A stretch of DNA of 64,000 nucleotides, taken from NCBI RefSeq assembly GCF_024757985.1, contig NZ_CP103289.1, positions 1,364,001-1,428,000 of the forward strand, given 5' to 3'. The DNA comes from Cellulomonas sp. NS3 (GTDB lineage: Bacteria > Actinomycetota > Actinomycetes > Actinomycetales > Cellulomonadaceae). Of this stretch, positions 63,450 to 64,000 are shown piece after piece (positions within the stretch are counted from its first letter, which is position 1; each line of letters begins with the position of its first letter). The position numbers were made by a program, and so were the translations under genes. Below the pieces are notes generated by a model. It was not told the origin of the DNA and did not search any database. It worked only from the letters and a program-made list of their open reading frames with translations.

Positions 63450-64000
63450 TCAGAGCGCGTGCGCTGCGACGAGCGCCTCGGCCGCCCGCTCGACGTCCGC
63501 CTCCGAGCACCACACGTGGAACGCGAGGCGCACCCCGCCCCCACGGCCCGCCGCGCGCACCCCGTGCTCGGCGAGGCGGGCGCGCAGCGACCCGGTCGCG
63601 TCGGGCAGCACGACGATCGCGCTCCCGGTGGGCCGCAGGCCGAGCCGCGCGCGCAGGGTGTCGGCGAGCCGGGCGTCGTGCGCGCGGACCTCGCGGGGGT
63701 CGACGGCGGCGAGCAGCTCCAGCGCGGGCGCGAGGCCGACCCAGCACAGCCACGCGGGGGAGACGTCGAACCGTCGGGCGTCGGGGGCCAGCGTCATGTC
63801 CGGGCCGTACACCGAGGCCCACACGTCGGCGCCCGCGTACCAGCCGGCGTGCAGCGGGCGGAGCGTCGCGGCGACGTCGGGCCGGACGGTCAGGAACGCG
63901 GCGCCGCGCGGGCCGCACAGCCACTTGTAGGCCGAGCACACCGTCACGTCGAACCGGGACGCGTCGACCGGGAACCAGCCCGCCGCCTGCGTCGTGTCGC
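63450..64000 (-). CDS. Class V (cysteine-desulfurase-like) aminotransferase, N-terminus outside window
   Basis: The last 183 or so codons of a PLP enzyme. The PLP-binding Lys is in VTVCSAYKWLCGPRGAAFLT, preceded by DTTQAAGWFPVD. The C-terminal small domain contains GSAIVVLPDATGSLRARLAE and VRLAFHVWCSEADVERAAEA. It is a member of the aminotransferase V/isopenicillin-epimerase-like group, and the reaction is undetermined. The frame remains open to base 64000. It is convergent with the GH113-like gene (5-bp gap). Confidence 0.9.
   Translation of the reverse strand, partial: DTTQAAGWFPVDASRFDVTVCSAYKWLCGPRGAAFLTVRPDVAATLRPLHAGWYAGADVWASVYGPDMTLAPDARRFDVSPAWLCWVGLAPALELLAAVDPREVRAHDARLADTLRARLGLRPTGSAIVVLPDATGSLRARLAEHGVRAAGRGGGVRLAFHVWCSEADVERAAEALVAAHAL

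Overview
The window is a very GC-rich, densely packed actinobacterial chromosome segment. Codons end mostly in G or C, GTG starts are common, and the PTS is of the DasR type. The gene content (glycoside hydrolases GH2, GH32, GH68 and GH113-like, a DasR/GlcNAc PTS, oleABCD, a Stealth phosphotransferase, and a c-di-AMP riboswitch before an NlpC/P60 gene) suggests a Micrococcales soil or plant-polymer degrader, most like Cellulomonadaceae. That placement is inference. I see no rRNA, tRNA, CRISPR array, prophage or insertion sequence.

Layout. 1-12.1 kb holds mixed housekeeping genes: a partial unknown gene, a two-domain PEP-synthase-like protein, acylphosphatase, a large secreted TolB-propeller protein, a SAM methyltransferase, a berberine-bridge-type flavoenzyme, a DrrAB-like ABC exporter and an amino-acid permease. 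12.1-19.4 kb starts with an L,D-transpeptidase lipoprotein. It continues with a complete N-acetylglucosamine-type PTS (HPr, EI, EIIC, two EIIB, EIIA), its GntR/DasR regulator, two candidate dre operators and a HAD phosphatase. 19.4-22.0 kb is a two-component system divergent from a DedA protein. 22.0-26.8 kb is the oleA-oleBC-oleD long-chain olefin operon, translationally coupled with OleB and OleC fused. 27-32 kb has a small Cys protein, a PMM-like HAD hydrolase, a CpdA-like phosphodiesterase, a Stealth-type phosphotransferase and a DUF72 protein. 32.2-34.5 kb encodes a PAS-GAF-PP2C-HATPase signalling protein. 34.6-38.7 kb is a cell-surface glycan operon (a GH1-like/GT4 fusion, a small CPTC-motif protein and UDP-galactopyranose mutase). 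A GH2 glycosidase and a chemoreceptor follow.

42.6-54.9 kb is a fructan locus: levansucrase (GH68), aldose 1-epimerase, LacI regulator 1, a three-gene monosaccharide ABC importer, exo-levanase (GH32) and LacI regulator 2. Five copies of the palindrome GACAACGTTGTC sit at the importer, levanase and lacI-2 promoters. The importer and levanase promoters each carry a pair. The two LacI genes share an exact 272-bp tract over their C-terminal halves. The levanase carries an accessory module that appears to be inserted inside a second copy of itself, inside the catalytic region. A coherent reading is that levansucrase makes levan or fructo-oligosaccharides from sucrose, levanase trims them to fructose, and the ABC system imports the sugar under paired LacI control.

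55-64 kb has a YhgE-like heptad-repeat membrane protein with a small membrane partner, an SDR-family protein, an NlpC/P60 peptidoglycan hydrolase under a c-di-AMP riboswitch, a carboxyethylornithine-synthase/alanine-dehydrogenase-like enzyme, a small unknown gene, a GH113-like glycosidase and a truncated class V aminotransferase at the right edge.

Most long open frames opposite the genes are artefacts of the GC bias and were left out.
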